Positions 1 to 8,331 of a DNA stretch of 50,842 nucleotides are shown here, piece after piece. The stretch's first letter is position 1; every line of letters starts with the position of its first letter. A program made the translations under genes and the position numbers. Under the pieces are notes generated by a model, which ran no database searches, had not been told where the DNA came from, and was given only the letters and a program-made list of their open reading frames with translations. Source of the DNA: PALSA-660 sp036508875 (GTDB lineage Bacteria > Actinomycetota > Coriobacteriia > Anaerosomatales > PALSA-660); contig DATCGP010000025.1 of NCBI GenBank assembly GCA_036508875.1, positions 1 through 50,842 on the forward strand. Reading direction: 5' to 3'.

Positions 1-128
1 GGACCACGTTCATGCCCCTCACCCTCTCCCCTAGCATCTCGACAGGCTGGGCGGGACCCGGGTCGACCCGGGTCCCGCCCAGCCTGTCGAGATGCTAGGG
101 GAGAGGGTGAGGGGCATGAACGTGGTCC
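1..128. repeat. Perfect 128-bp palindrome at the window start
   Basis: Bases 1-64 are the exact reverse complement of bases 65-128, with no spacer; the centre is the TCGA at 63-66. The right arm contains the adk ribosome binding site and its first codons, so the left arm is an inverted copy of a coding start. The palindrome begins at base 1, which fits a fold-back artefact at a contig end (for example from amplification or assembly) better than a natural regulatory dyad. The sequence normally found upstream of adk, usually secY, is therefore missing. Confidence 0.95.
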
Positions 129-763
129 TATTGGGAGCGCCCGGTGCGGGCAAAGGCACCCAGGCCGCCAAGATGGTTGAGTCCTTCGGGCTGCCCCACA
201 TCTCGACCGGGGACATATTCCGCAAAGCGGTCGCCGATGGGACACCCCTCGGCCTCGAAGCCAAGCGCTACATGGACGCCGGCGAGCTCGTGCCCGACGA
301 GGTCACGATAGGTATCGTGAAGGAGCGTCTTTCGCAGCCGGACGCTGCGAGGGGCTTCATCTTGGACGGGTTCCCCCGCACCGTCCCGCAGGCCGACGCT
401 CTGGGCGCCGCTCTGGGTTCCATGGGCACCGGCTTGGACGCGGTCATCCTCGTGGATGTCCCGCGCGACGCGCTCGTCGATCGGCTGACCGCGCGCCGTC
501 AGTGCCGAGCCTGCGGCCGTATCTACAACGTGATGGGCGACATGCCCGCCGATCCGGCGGTCTGCGACGTGTGCGGCGGGGAGGTCTACCAGCGTGCGGA
601 CGACACCGTCGAGACGGTGACGAACCGGCTCGACGTCTACGACCGCAACACGAGCCCTCTTGTCGAGTACTACCGGGACAAGGGGCTGCTCAGGCCCGTC
701 GACGGGGACCGTGTCGTCGATGCGGTGTTCGCGGACGTCGCCGCGATCGTTCGCGGCGAGTAG
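116..763 (+). CDS. adk: Adenylate kinase
   Basis: 215 aa, cytoplasmic; converts ATP and AMP to two ADP. The P-loop GAPGAGKGT is at residues 7-15 and the AMP/ATP-site motif DGFPRT at 84-89. The LID carries C130, C133, C150 and C153, a four-cysteine zinc-type LID typical of Gram-positive enzymes. The ATG at 116 is chosen because MNVVLLGAPGAGKGT is the usual N terminus; an in-frame ATG at 92 would add eight unsupported residues from the palindrome. A purine-rich GAGAGGGTGAGGG precedes the start. It heads the ribosomal block and is followed 12 nt later by map. The start lies inside the palindrome, so the upstream sequence should not be trusted. Confidence 0.97.
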   Translation: MNVVLLGAPGAGKGTQAAKMVESFGLPHISTGDIFRKAVADGTPLGLEAKRYMDAGELVPDEVTIGIVKERLSQPDAARGFILDGFPRTVPQADALGAALGSMGTGLDAVILVDVPRDALVDRLTARRQCRACGRIYNVMGDMPADPAVCDVCGGEVYQRADDTVETVTNRLDVYDRNTSPLVEYYRDKGLLRPVDGDRVVDAVFADVAAIVRGE

Positions 764-775
764 AGGGAGCGCCCA

Positions 776-1522
776 GTGATAGTCCGTCGCTCAACGGCCG
801 AGTTGGCCATCATGCGCGAGGCGGGACGGGTGACCGCCCGCGCCCTGAGCGCGGTGGGTGCGGCGGTCGCGCCCGGTGTGACGACCGCGGAGCTCGACCA
901 GGTGGCCGTCGCTGCCATAGAGGCGGCGGGCGCGAAGCCGGCTTTCAAGGGCTATCACGGCTTCCCGGCGACGATCTGCGCCTCGCGAAACGGCGAGGTC
1001 GTACATGGCATTCCCGGCCGGACGCGTCTGGTCGAAGGCGACATCATCTCGATCGACACGGGTGCGATCGTCGACGGATACTTCGGCGACTCGGCCCGGA
1101 CGTTCGCTGTGGGGCATGTGTCGGCGGAGGCGATCGCGCTGATGGACGCCACCCGCCGCAGTCTCGAGGCCGGGATAGCGCAGTGCATGCCCGGCAATCG
1201 GCTGTACGACATCGGCGCCGCGGTGCAGGCTGTCGCGGAAGCGGCGGGGTTCTCCGTCGTGCGCGAGTACGTGGGTCACGGGATCGGTCGGGCGATGCAC
1301 GAGGAGCCTCAGGTCCCCAACTACGGGACCGCCGGCAAGGGGCCGCAGTTGCTGCCGGGGATGGTCCTGGCGATAGAGCCGATGATCAACGCCGGCGGCG
1401 CGGGTGTCCGCCAGCTCGACGATGGATGGACCGTCGTGACCGCGGACGGGAAGCTCTCCGCGCACTTCGAGCACACCGTGGCGATCACGGAGGCAGGGCC
1501 GTACGTGCTCACGATCGAATGA
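776..1522 (+). CDS. map: Methionine aminopeptidase, type I
   Basis: 248 aa with a GTG start, preceded by AGAGGGAG at 763-770. It removes the initiator methionine from nascent proteins in the cytoplasm. The pita-bread metal ligands can be placed at D94, D105, H168, E201 and E232, with the substrate-contacting H77 in VVHGIP. The length is typical for bacterial type Ia enzymes, without an N-terminal zinc-finger extension. It sits between adk and infA, the common order in Gram-positive ribosomal operons. Its last codons are close to a promoter that appears to serve infA. Confidence 0.97.
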   Translation: MIVRRSTAELAIMREAGRVTARALSAVGAAVAPGVTTAELDQVAVAAIEAAGAKPAFKGYHGFPATICASRNGEVVHGIPGRTRLVEGDIISIDTGAIVDGYFGDSARTFAVGHVSAEAIALMDATRRSLEAGIAQCMPGNRLYDIGAAVQAVAEAAGFSVVREYVGHGIGRAMHEEPQVPNYGTAGKGPQLLPGMVLAIEPMINAGGAGVRQLDDGWTVVTADGKLSAHFEHTVAITEAGPYVLTIE

Positions 1523-1530
1523 ACGACTGC

Positions 1531-1559
1531 TGGACGCTCGTGCCCGCTGTTGGTATACT
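1531..1559 (+). promoter_or_regulatory. Candidate sigma-70-type promoter upstream of infA
   Basis: TGGACG at 1531-1536 (4 of 6 to TTGACA), a 17-bp spacer, then TATACT at 1554-1559 preceded by TGG, an extended -10 arrangement. It lies 43 bp before the infA start and could give extra transcription of the downstream ribosomal genes. Prediction from motif match only. Confidence 0.5.
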
Positions 1560-1602
1560 CCCCGTTTGCGGCTTCACGACCCGCCCGTAGAAGGAGACCT
1601 GT

Positions 1603-1824
1603 TTGGCAAAGCGCGACGACGCCATCGAGCTCGAAGGTACCGTGGTCGAACCTCTGCCCAACGCGATGTTCCGCGTTGAGCTCGAGAACGGCCACAAGGT
1701 GCTGGCGCATATCTCGGGCAAGATGCGCATGCACTACATCCGGATCCTTCCGGGTGACAAGGTGGTCGTCGAGCTGTCTCCGTACGATCTCACGAGGGGC
1801 CGCATCACCTATCGCTACAAGTAA
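1603..1824 (+). CDS. infA: Translation initiation factor IF-1
   Basis: 73 aa, TTG start with an AAGGAG ribosome binding site at 1591-1596. It is a small OB-fold protein that binds the A site of the 30S subunit during initiation. The sequence from MAKRDDAIELEGTV through the ARRGRITYR-type C terminus (here TRGRITYRYK) follows the IF-1 pattern at full length. It is followed by a 155-bp gap before rpmJ in which I see no gene or clear terminator. Confidence 0.97.
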   Translation: MAKRDDAIELEGTVVEPLPNAMFRVELENGHKVLAHISGKMRMHYIRILPGDKVVVELSPYDLTRGRITYRYK

Positions 1825-1979
1825 GGCATGCACCGACCGCCCCGGGGAACAAGGGTAAGGCTACTCCCGGTGGCGTCTGTTTGAGGCGACCGCGCGTCGC
1901 TGCGAGAGCACGACAATGACACGCCTGCGGCTGGGCGCACACATAGAGCGATCGAACTGATGTGAAGGGAACCAGGCAG

Positions 1980-2093
1980 ATGAAAGTACGACCCTCTGTG
2001 AAGAGGATCTGCGAGAAGTGCAAGGTCATCCGCCGTCACGGGCGTGTTCTCGTCATCTGCGAGAACCCGCGTCACAAGCAGCGGCAGGGCTAG
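1980..2093 (+). CDS. rpmJ: 50S ribosomal protein L36
   Basis: 37 aa, ATG at 1980, preceded by GAAGGGA at 1964-1970. It starts MKVRPSVKRICEKC and has the zinc ligands C11, C14, C27 and H32, so this is the zinc-binding (C+) form of L36. It is a small peripheral protein of the 50S subunit. The position between infA and rpsM is the standard order. Confidence 0.97.
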   Translation: MKVRPSVKRICEKCKVIRRHGRVLVICENPRHKQRQG

Positions 2094-2117
2094 TCCGACC
2101 CTTAAAGGAGAACCACC

Positions 2118-2495
2118 TTGGCTCGTATATCCGGCGTCGACCTCCCGCGCGAGAAGCGCGTTGAGATCGGGCTCACCTACATCTTCGGGATCGGTCTCAC
2201 GACCAGCCAGAAGATCCTGCGCGAGACCGGCATCAGCCCGGACACGCGCGTGCGTAACCTCACCGAGGAGGAGGTCGTCCGCCTTCGTGAGTTCATCGAC
2301 CGTCAGTTGAAGGTCGAGGGCGACCTGCGTCGTGAGGTCAGCCAGAACATCAAGCGTCTCATGGAGATCGGCTGCTATCGCGGTCTGCGCCATCGCAAGG
2401 GGCTGCCCGTTCGCGGTCAGCGTACCCACACGAACGCGCGTACCCGCAAGGGTCCGCGTCGCCAGATCGGCGCAAAGAAGAAGGTAGGTAAGTAG
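2118..2495 (+). CDS. rpsM: 30S ribosomal protein S13
   Basis: 125 aa, TTG start with AAAGGAG at 2104-2110. S13 lies in the head of the 30S subunit and contacts the P-site tRNA and the 50S subunit. Visible family features are the N-terminal ARISGVDLP, the helix-hairpin-helix region around IFGIG, and the basic tail GLPVRGQRTHTNARTRKGPR. It is the first of a run of close-packed genes, with rpsK starting 3 nt after its stop. Confidence 0.98.
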   Translation: MARISGVDLPREKRVEIGLTYIFGIGLTTSQKILRETGISPDTRVRNLTEEEVVRLREFIDRQLKVEGDLRREVSQNIKRLMEIGCYRGLRHRKGLPVRGQRTHTNARTRKGPRRQIGAKKKVGK

Positions 2496-2497
2496 CG

Positions 2498-2905
2498 ATG
2501 GCTGCCGCTCCGAAGAAGAAGGTCGTCAAGACCCGCATCAAGCGCAGCGAGCGCAAGAACATCGCTGTGGGTCAGGCGCACATCAAGTCCACGTTCAACA
2601 ACACGATCATCAGCATCACCGATCCTGCCGGCAACGTCATCTCATGGCGCAGCGCGGGCCAGGTCGGCTTCAAGGGGTCCCGCAAGTCGACGCCGTTCGC
2701 CGCTCAGCTCGCGGCCGAGCAGTGCGCCAAGGACGCCATGGAGCACGGTATGCGCAAGATCTCGGTGTTCGTGAAGGGCCCCGGTTCTGGGCGCGAGACC
2801 GCTATCCGCTCGCTGCAGGCCACAGGCCTTGAGATCGCAAGCATCCAGGACTGCACGCCTGTCCCGCACAACGGCTGCCGGCCGCGCAAGCGCCGGCGCG
2901 TGTAG
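2498..2905 (+). CDS. rpsK: 30S ribosomal protein S11
   Basis: 135 aa, ATG start. S11 sits in the 30S platform near the Shine-Dalgarno helix. The basic N terminus rich in lysine, the HIKSTFNNTIISITD segment and the C-terminal DCTPVPHNGCRPRKRRRV are diagnostic. It has the expected full length, lies 2 nt after rpsM and is followed by rpsD. Confidence 0.98.
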   Translation: MAAAPKKKVVKTRIKRSERKNIAVGQAHIKSTFNNTIISITDPAGNVISWRSAGQVGFKGSRKSTPFAAQLAAEQCAKDAMEHGMRKISVFVKGPGSGRETAIRSLQATGLEIASIQDCTPVPHNGCRPRKRRRV

Positions 2906-2929
2906 TCTTACCGAGGAGGAAATCCAAAG

Positions 2930-3556
2930 ATGGCACGTTATACAGGCGCGGACTGTCGCCTCTGCCGTCGTGAAGGTGTGAAGCTGTTCCTGAAGGGCGA
3001 TCGCTGCTACAGCGATAAGTGCGGCGTCGAGCGCCGCCCGTTCCCGCCCGGTCAGGCCGGCAAGAAGCGCCCGCGCGACAGCGAGTACAGAGTGCAGCTC
3101 CGTGAGAAGCAGAAGGCCAAGCGCTCCTACGGCGTGTTGGAGAAGCAGTTCCGCACGTACTACGAGCTCGCAAGCCGCCAGCAGGGCAAGTCGGGCGAGA
3201 ACCTCCTGAAGCTTTTGGAGGCCCGCCTCGACAACGTGGTCTACCGTCTCGGCTTCGCCGCATCGCGCGACGAGGCGCGGCAGACGGTCCGCCACAACCA
3301 CATCGCGGTCAACGGCAAGCGGGTCAACATCCCGTCCTACCGTGTCCGCCCCGGCGACACGATCGAAGTCGCAGAGAAGGCCCGCGACCTCACGGTCATC
3401 AAGGCGGCCCTGATCTCGTCAGCTCGTGTGGAAGTGCCGGCGTGGCTGCAGGTCGACGCGGAGAAGCTGCAGGGCAAGGTCCTTGCACTCCCGACGCGCG
3501 ATCAGATCGACATGCCGGTGCGCGAGCAGCTCATCGTCGAGCTGTACAGCAAGTAG
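2930..3556 (+). CDS. rpsD: 30S ribosomal protein S4
   Basis: 208 aa, ATG start with GAGGAGG upstream. S4 is a primary 16S rRNA-binding protein that nucleates 30S assembly. The N terminus has C9, C12, C26 and C31, the four-cysteine zinc form. The S4 RNA-binding domain follows around RLDNVVYRLGF, then a C terminus ending MPVREQLIVELYSK. It is placed just before rpoA, as in most Gram-positive bacteria. Confidence 0.98.
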   Translation: MARYTGADCRLCRREGVKLFLKGDRCYSDKCGVERRPFPPGQAGKKRPRDSEYRVQLREKQKAKRSYGVLEKQFRTYYELASRQQGKSGENLLKLLEARLDNVVYRLGFAASRDEARQTVRHNHIAVNGKRVNIPSYRVRPGDTIEVAEKARDLTVIKAALISSARVEVPAWLQVDAEKLQGKVLALPTRDQIDMPVREQLIVELYSK

Positions 3557-3597
3557 CCGCCAGCACTTCAGGTACCCGCTCCTAGGAGGCTAGGTAG

Positions 3598-4530
3598 ATG
3601 TCAGAGTTCATGAGGCCCTCTGTTTCGGTCGTGCCCATCGACGAGCGCACCGCGCGCTATGTCGTGGAGCCGCTCGAGCGTGGGTTCGGCTACACCCTGG
3701 GCAACTGCATGCGTCGCGTGCTGCTGTCTTCGCTCCAGGGCGCTGCGGCCACCTCGATCCGTATCGAGGGCGTGCAGCACGAGTTCACCGCCATCAGCGG
3801 TGTTCGCGAGGACGTCACGGACATCGTGCTCAACGTCAAGCTACTGGTGTTCCGCGACGCTGGCGCTGGTGACGACGCTGTCGCCACCCTGTCGGTCAGC
3901 GGCCCGGCCACCGTCACGGGGGCCGATCTGAAGATCCCGTCCGAGTTCGAGCTCGTCAACCCCGACGCGGTCATCGCGACGCTCGACAAGGGCGCCAAGC
4001 TCGAGATGTCGATCCGGATCGAGACCGGCCGCGGCTACGTGTCCGCCGACCGCAACAAGCGTCTCGACGACCCGCTCGGCGTCATCACCGTCGACTCGCT
4101 CTTCAGCCCGGTCGCGCGCTGCACCTACCTGGTGGAGAACACGCGAGTGGGCCAGCGCACCGACTACGACAAGCTGATCGTCGAGCTTGAGACGAATGGC
4201 GCGATGGACCCGGCCGACGCGGTCGCCCGCGCAGCCAAGATCATCGACGACCACATGTCGCTGTTCGAGGCGCAGGCGCCGGGCGATCTGACCGGCGATA
4301 CGTTCGCCGATCTGCCCGAGGAGGGCGAGACCGTTCTCGACACGCCGATCGAGGACCTCGACCTCACCGTACGTTCGTTCAACTGCCTGAAGCGCCAGGG
4401 TGTCAACACCATCGGCCAGCTGACGGAGTGCACCGAGGCGGACCTGCTCAACATCCGTAACTTCGGCGCCAAGTCCATCGAAGAAGTCAAAGACAAGCTT
4501 CAGCAGATGGGCCTGGGGCTCAAGGGCTAG
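3598..4530 (+). CDS. rpoA: RNA polymerase alpha subunit
   Basis: 310 aa, ATG start with TAGGAGG at 3583-3589. Alpha dimerises to begin polymerase assembly and contacts UP elements and activators. The N-terminal domain (about 1-230) shows GFGYTLGNCMRRVLLSSLQGAA and the DNKRLDDPLG-type region. The C-terminal DNA-binding domain (about 250-310) shows the LTVRSFNCLKRQG and LLNIRNFGAKS helix-hairpin-helix segments. Length is normal and the gene is flanked by rpsD and rplQ. Confidence 0.98.
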   Translation: MSEFMRPSVSVVPIDERTARYVVEPLERGFGYTLGNCMRRVLLSSLQGAAATSIRIEGVQHEFTAISGVREDVTDIVLNVKLLVFRDAGAGDDAVATLSVSGPATVTGADLKIPSEFELVNPDAVIATLDKGAKLEMSIRIETGRGYVSADRNKRLDDPLGVITVDSLFSPVARCTYLVENTRVGQRTDYDKLIVELETNGAMDPADAVARAAKIIDDHMSLFEAQAPGDLTGDTFADLPEEGETVLDTPIEDLDLTVRSFNCLKRQGVNTIGQLTECTEADLLNIRNFGAKSIEEVKDKLQQMGLGLKG

Positions 4531-4548
4531 AGGGAGACACGGCTTACC

Positions 4549-4941
4549 ATGCGACACCTTAAGAAGGGCCGCCAGATCGGCAGCGATGCCGCCCATGGCA
4601 ATGCGATCCTGCGTAGTCTCGCCCTGGCGCTGCTCACGCACGAGCGCATCAAGACGACCGAGATGCGCGCCAAGGAGGTCCGCGGGCTCGTGGACCGGAT
4701 CATAACGTGGGGCAAGAAGGGTGACGTGCACTCGCGCCGCCTGATCATCGCCGCACTGGGCGGGGAGAAGAAGCTGATCAACCCGTCGACCGGTAAGCAG
4801 GACCTCGAGATGTCGTACCGCGTCATCCACGACATCGCGCCGCGCTTCGCCGAGCGTCCGGGCGGCTACACCCGTATCCTGAAGCTCGGTCCGCGCAAGG
4901 GCGACAACGCCTCCATGGTCATCCTGGAGTTCGTGGACTAG
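4549..4941 (+). CDS. rplQ: 50S ribosomal protein L17
   Basis: 130 aa, ATG start. L17 lies near the peptide exit tunnel. It begins MRHLKKGRQIGSD, has the ERIKTTEMRAKEVR segment, and ends with the GGYTRILKLGPRKGDNA motif. It closes the ribosomal block and is followed by a strong hairpin at 4986-5015. Confidence 0.98.
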   Translation: MRHLKKGRQIGSDAAHGNAILRSLALALLTHERIKTTEMRAKEVRGLVDRIITWGKKGDVHSRRLIIAALGGEKKLINPSTGKQDLEMSYRVIHDIAPRFAERPGGYTRILKLGPRKGDNASMVILEFVD

Positions 4942-4985
4942 CTCGCGCGCCACACCCCGCCGCAGGGCGGGATTCGGTACCATCA

Positions 4986-5015
4986 CGGGAGGGTCGCGAC
5001 TGCGCGACCCTCCCG
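4986..5015 (+). terminator. Hairpin terminator after rplQ
   Basis: A perfect 13-bp stem, CGGGAGGGTCGCG, closes on a 4-nt ACTG loop. No T-tract follows. A weaker 6-bp hairpin lies just before it at 4956-4971. The position between rplQ and the ECF genes suggests termination or attenuation, with possible read-through into ecfA1. Confidence 0.7.
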
Positions 5016-5043
5016 TCGCATCGAAAGGACGGCGTCAGACCGC

Positions 5044-5859
5044 GTGCTCTCCTTCATCGACGTGTCCTTCGCATACGCCCCGGGAGCCGCGCTCGCACTC
5101 GACGAGGTATCGCTGACGCTCGAACCCGGTCAGGTCCTCGTGGTGGTGGGAGCGAACGGCTCCGGCAAGTCGACGCTCGCGCGCCTGTGCGACGGACTGC
5201 TGACGCCGTCCAGCGGCGGCGTGCTGGTGGATGGGCTCGACACTTCCGCCGAGTCGTCCGTATGGGATGTGCGGGTCAAGGTCGGGATGGTCTTCCAGGA
5301 CCCCGACGACCAGATCGTCGGGACGACGGTCGACGAGGACTGCGCGTTCGGGCCGGAGAACCTCGGACTTCCGTCTCCGGAGATCGTGGCCCGGGTGGCC
5401 GCCGCTCTGGGCACGGCCGGTCTGACCGGTCTGGAGCGGCGCGAACCGCACCTGCTGTCGGAAGGCCAGAAGCAGCGCTTGGCGATCGCGGGCGCGCTCG
5501 CGATGGAGCCCTGGTACCTCGTGTTCGATGAACCGACGGCGATGCTGGACCCCGCCGGCCGGCGGAGCGCGATGAGCGTGATCGCAAGGCTGGCGCACGA
5601 GCGTGGACACGGTGTCCTGCTCGTTTCGCACGACGCCGCCGACGTGGCCGCCGCCGACCGCGCTCTCGCGCTCTCTGCGGGCCGGATCGTCTTCGACGGC
5701 CGGCCGCAGGACCTCCTGTCCGATGCGGAGTTGCTGGCGACGTGCGGGCTCGACACCGGGAGCATGGGCGAGCTCGGCGACGCGCTGCGCGCGCTCGGCC
5801 TGCCGGTGCCGGTGACCGCTCTTGAAGCCGAGAGTGTGGTGGACTCGCTGTGGCGCTGA
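5044..5859 (+). CDS. ecfA1: ECF transporter ATPase EcfA1
   Basis: 271 aa, GTG start just after the rplQ terminator. It is one of two ABC ATPases of an energy-coupling factor transporter that powers vitamin or metal uptake together with a substrate-binding S component. Walker A GANGSGKST is at 36-44, the Q-loop in VFQDPDDQIVG, and Walker B in YLVFDEPTAMLD. The signature reads LSEGQKQR rather than LSGGQ, with Glu replacing the first signature glycine. The module lies between rplQ and truA and has no S component beside it, which fits the shared (group II) type that serves several unlinked S components. Confidence 0.92.
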   Translation: MLSFIDVSFAYAPGAALALDEVSLTLEPGQVLVVVGANGSGKSTLARLCDGLLTPSSGGVLVDGLDTSAESSVWDVRVKVGMVFQDPDDQIVGTTVDEDCAFGPENLGLPSPEIVARVAAALGTAGLTGLERREPHLLSEGQKQRLAIAGALAMEPWYLVFDEPTAMLDPAGRRSAMSVIARLAHERGHGVLLVSHDAADVAAADRALALSAGRIVFDGRPQDLLSDAELLATCGLDTGSMGELGDALRALGLPVPVTALEAESVVDSLWR

Positions 5860-6704
5860 CGTTCACCGATGTCACGTGCGGCTACGCGGCTGGGACTGTG
5901 ATGGCCGTCCGCGCGCTCGACTCCGTGTCGCTGTCCGTCGAACCCGGCGAGCTGGTGCTGGTGCTCGGACCCACGGGATCGGGCAAGACGACGCTGCTGC
6001 GCGCCGCCGCCGGCCTTCTCGCGCCCTCCGCTGGGACTGTGGAGGCCGACGGGGTGGCGGTGGCCGGCGCCGGGACGGTCCGGGGCACAGTAGGGATGCT
6101 CTTCCAGCGCCCGGAGTCGCAGTTCTTCGCGCTGACCGTCGAGGACGACTGCGCGTTCGGTCCGCGGAACCTCGGGCGATCGGTCGATGAGGCGCGATCG
6201 GACGTGCGAGATGCGCTCGCGCAGGTCGGACTCGACGCGGACGTGTTCGGCCCGCGCGAACCGTGGACGCTCTCCGGTGGGGAGGCGCGGCGCGCAGCGC
6301 TCGCCGGGACGCTCGCCATGCGTCCGCGTTACCTGCTGCTCGACGAGCCGACCGCGGGCCTCGACGCGGCCGGTCGTGACGCGGTGCGCTCGGTCATCGA
6401 GTCCGTGAGGGCCCGGGCCGGGGTGGTCGTCGTCACGCACGATCCGGACATCCTCCTGCAGCGAGCGGACCACGTGCTCGTGCTGCAGGAGGGGTGTGCT
6501 GCCTTCTATGGCGGGGTCGCGGAGCTCATGGCGTCCCTGCGCGGGCTCATCGCCCGCGGCGCGGCCGAACCGCCCGAGGTCGCCCGTACCCTCCTGCTCG
6601 CGCAGGCGAGGGCTGGGCGCGAGGGCTCCGCGCCCTCGCTCGACGTCGGAGCGGCCGCTTCCGCGATCGCCGGGCTGTACGCGGAGAGCCGGGGACCGCG
6701 ATGA
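5850..6704 (+). CDS. ecfA2: ECF transporter ATPase EcfA2
   Basis: 284 aa, GTG start, overlapping ecfA1 by 10 nt. It is the second ATPase of the ECF module. Walker A GPTGSGKTT is at 40-48, the Q-loop in LFQRPESQFFA, a canonical signature LSGGEARR, and Walker B in YLLLDEPTAGLD. Because EcfA1 has a changed signature, the two composite ATP sites should be asymmetric. The stop overlaps the ecfT start in ATGA. Confidence 0.92.
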   Translation: MALTFTDVTCGYAAGTVMAVRALDSVSLSVEPGELVLVLGPTGSGKTTLLRAAAGLLAPSAGTVEADGVAVAGAGTVRGTVGMLFQRPESQFFALTVEDDCAFGPRNLGRSVDEARSDVRDALAQVGLDADVFGPREPWTLSGGEARRAALAGTLAMRPRYLLLDEPTAGLDAAGRDAVRSVIESVRARAGVVVVTHDPDILLQRADHVLVLQEGCAAFYGGVAELMASLRGLIARGAAEPPEVARTLLLAQARAGREGSAPSLDVGAAASAIAGLYAESRGPR

Positions 6705-7495
6705 GGAGCATGAGCGGCCTGGGCCAGTACGTCCCGGCGGACTCGCCGTTGCATCGGCTCGACGCCGCGGCCAAGATCGGGCTCGTTGCGGCGCTGACCG
6801 TCGGGCTGTTCATGGCAAAGGGACTCGGTGGCCTGGTCGCGATAGCGCTCGCGGTACTGGCCGCGATCGCGGTCTCGAGGGTCCCGGCGCGGGCCGTGGC
6901 GCGAGGCCTTGTCGCCGTCTCCTTCATCGTCGTGTTCACTCTCGTGGCGAACTCGATCGCGTGGGAGCCGGTGACCGCGCTGTTCCGGGTGGGGCCGCTC
7001 GGGGTGACCGAGAAGGGGCTGATGACGGGCCTGTTCTTCGCGGTGCGCATCCTCGTGCTGGTGGTGGGGACCACGCTGCTCACTCTGACCACGAGCCCCG
7101 TGCGGCTCTCGGGCGGCTTGGAGCGCGTCATGCGGCCGCTCCAGTGGCTCCGCGTCCCCGTGGGCGATCTGGCGATGACACTGACGATCGCGCTGCGGTT
7201 CATTCCCACGACCGCGGAGGAGGCGGAGCGGATCGTGATGGCCCAGCAGGCGCGCGGAGCGGTCTTCGACAAAGGGGGGCCGATCAGACGCGCACGAGCG
7301 TACGCGCCCGTGCTCGTACCGCTGTTCTTCCAGCTCTTCCGCCGCGCCGACGCGCTCGCGACCGCCATGGAGGCGCGCTGCTATCGCGGCACCGAGGGGA
7401 GGACTCGGATGAACGAGGAACACATGCGGGGGATCGACTGGCTGGTCATGGTCGGTGTGAGCGCAGTCCTGCTGTCCTCGGGGTGGTTCCTGTGA
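6701..7495 (+). CDS. ecfT: ECF transporter transmembrane protein EcfT
   Basis: 264 aa integral membrane protein that couples the two ATPases to the S component. The ATG at 6701 is chosen for the ATGA overlap with ecfA2. Several hydrophobic segments are visible, among them IGLVAALTVGLFMA, LVAIALAVLAAIAV, IVVFTLVANSI and a C-terminal WLVMVGVSAVLLSSGWFL. The coupling-helix region has MAQQARGAVF (the first Ala-Arg-Gly motif) and later MEARCYRG in place of a second perfect one. Its stop overlaps the truA GTG. Confidence 0.9.
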   Translation: MRSMSGLGQYVPADSPLHRLDAAAKIGLVAALTVGLFMAKGLGGLVAIALAVLAAIAVSRVPARAVARGLVAVSFIVVFTLVANSIAWEPVTALFRVGPLGVTEKGLMTGLFFAVRILVLVVGTTLLTLTTSPVRLSGGLERVMRPLQWLRVPVGDLAMTLTIALRFIPTTAEEAERIVMAQQARGAVFDKGGPIRRARAYAPVLVPLFFQLFRRADALATAMEARCYRGTEGRTRMNEEHMRGIDWLVMVGVSAVLLSSGWFL

Positions 7496-8277
7496 CCGGG
7501 TCACCTGTGACCGCGCTCACGGTCGCCTACGATGGAGCGCCCTTCGCAGGGTTCGCCCGCCAGCCCGGTCGCCCGACCGTGCAGGGACGGTTGGAGGACG
7601 CGCTGCGGGTCTCCCTGCGCCGGGAGGTCACCGTCGTGGGGGCGGGCCGCACGGACGCCGGCGTGCACGCGCGCGGCCAGGTCGTGAGTTTCGTCAGCGA
7701 TCCCGGTGACGCGGCGCCTCTCGCGCTGCGCACCTCCATCAACGCGCTCGCCGGTCCTGACATCGCCGTGAGCCAGGTGCGATCGGCGGTCCCCGGGTTC
7801 TCCGCGCGCTACGACGCCGTGGCGCGGGAGTACCGCTATCTGCTCGTCCCGGGCCCGGTGCCGCCGGTCGCCCTCAGCGGGCGGGCGTGGTGGTCGAAGC
7901 GTTCGCTGGACCTCGAGGCGATGCGGGAGGGCGCGGCGCATCTGCTGGGAGAGCATGACTTCCGCTCCTTCTGCGTCACCGGCAGCGCGGAGGGCAAGCG
8001 CACTCTGCGAGAGATCGGGGCGTTGGAGATCGGCGAGACGTGCGAGCTCGGCGAACAGTGCGTTGAGATCCGCGTGGCGGGGCGCAGCTTCCTGCACTCC
8101 ATGGTGCGCACCATGGTGGGATCGCTCGTCGAGGTGGGAAGGGGGCGGCGGGATCCGTCCTGGATCGCAGAGGCGCTGGCGGCCCGCGAACGCGGCGCCG
8201 CGGGCCAGACGGCTCCACCGCACGGCCTGACCTTCTGGAGCGTGTCGTATCCCGAGCAGTACTGGCTCGCGCCGTAG
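7492..8277 (+). CDS. truA: tRNA pseudouridine(38-40) synthase
   Basis: 261 aa. It isomerises uridines 38-40 in the anticodon arm of tRNAs. The catalytic aspartate is D55 in GRTDAGVHARGQV; the FSARYDAVAREYRY and RSFLHSMVRTMVG segments are also typical. The GTG at 7492 is chosen because it overlaps the ecfT stop (GTGA); a second GTG at 7507 is possible. The ecf-truA-rplM-rpsI order is conserved in many Gram-positive genomes. Confidence 0.95.
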   Translation: MTGSPVTALTVAYDGAPFAGFARQPGRPTVQGRLEDALRVSLRREVTVVGAGRTDAGVHARGQVVSFVSDPGDAAPLALRTSINALAGPDIAVSQVRSAVPGFSARYDAVAREYRYLLVPGPVPPVALSGRAWWSKRSLDLEAMREGAAHLLGEHDFRSFCVTGSAEGKRTLREIGALEIGETCELGEQCVEIRVAGRSFLHSMVRTMVGSLVEVGRGRRDPSWIAEALAARERGAAGQTAPPHGLTFWSVSYPEQYWLAP

Positions 8278-8331
8278 CGCTCGGTCACGCTCGCAGGCGG
8301 TCGATGGACACGCCCGGTAGCGTTTGTTTCG

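Noticed and set aside
31..264. Minus-strand frame reading through the palindrome at the window start
   Set aside because: It is the reverse copy of the adk start created by the fold-back; not an independent gene.
502..1590. Plus-strand open frame of about 362 codons overlapping adk and map in another frame
   Set aside because: Arg/Gly-rich out-of-frame translation of two certain genes.
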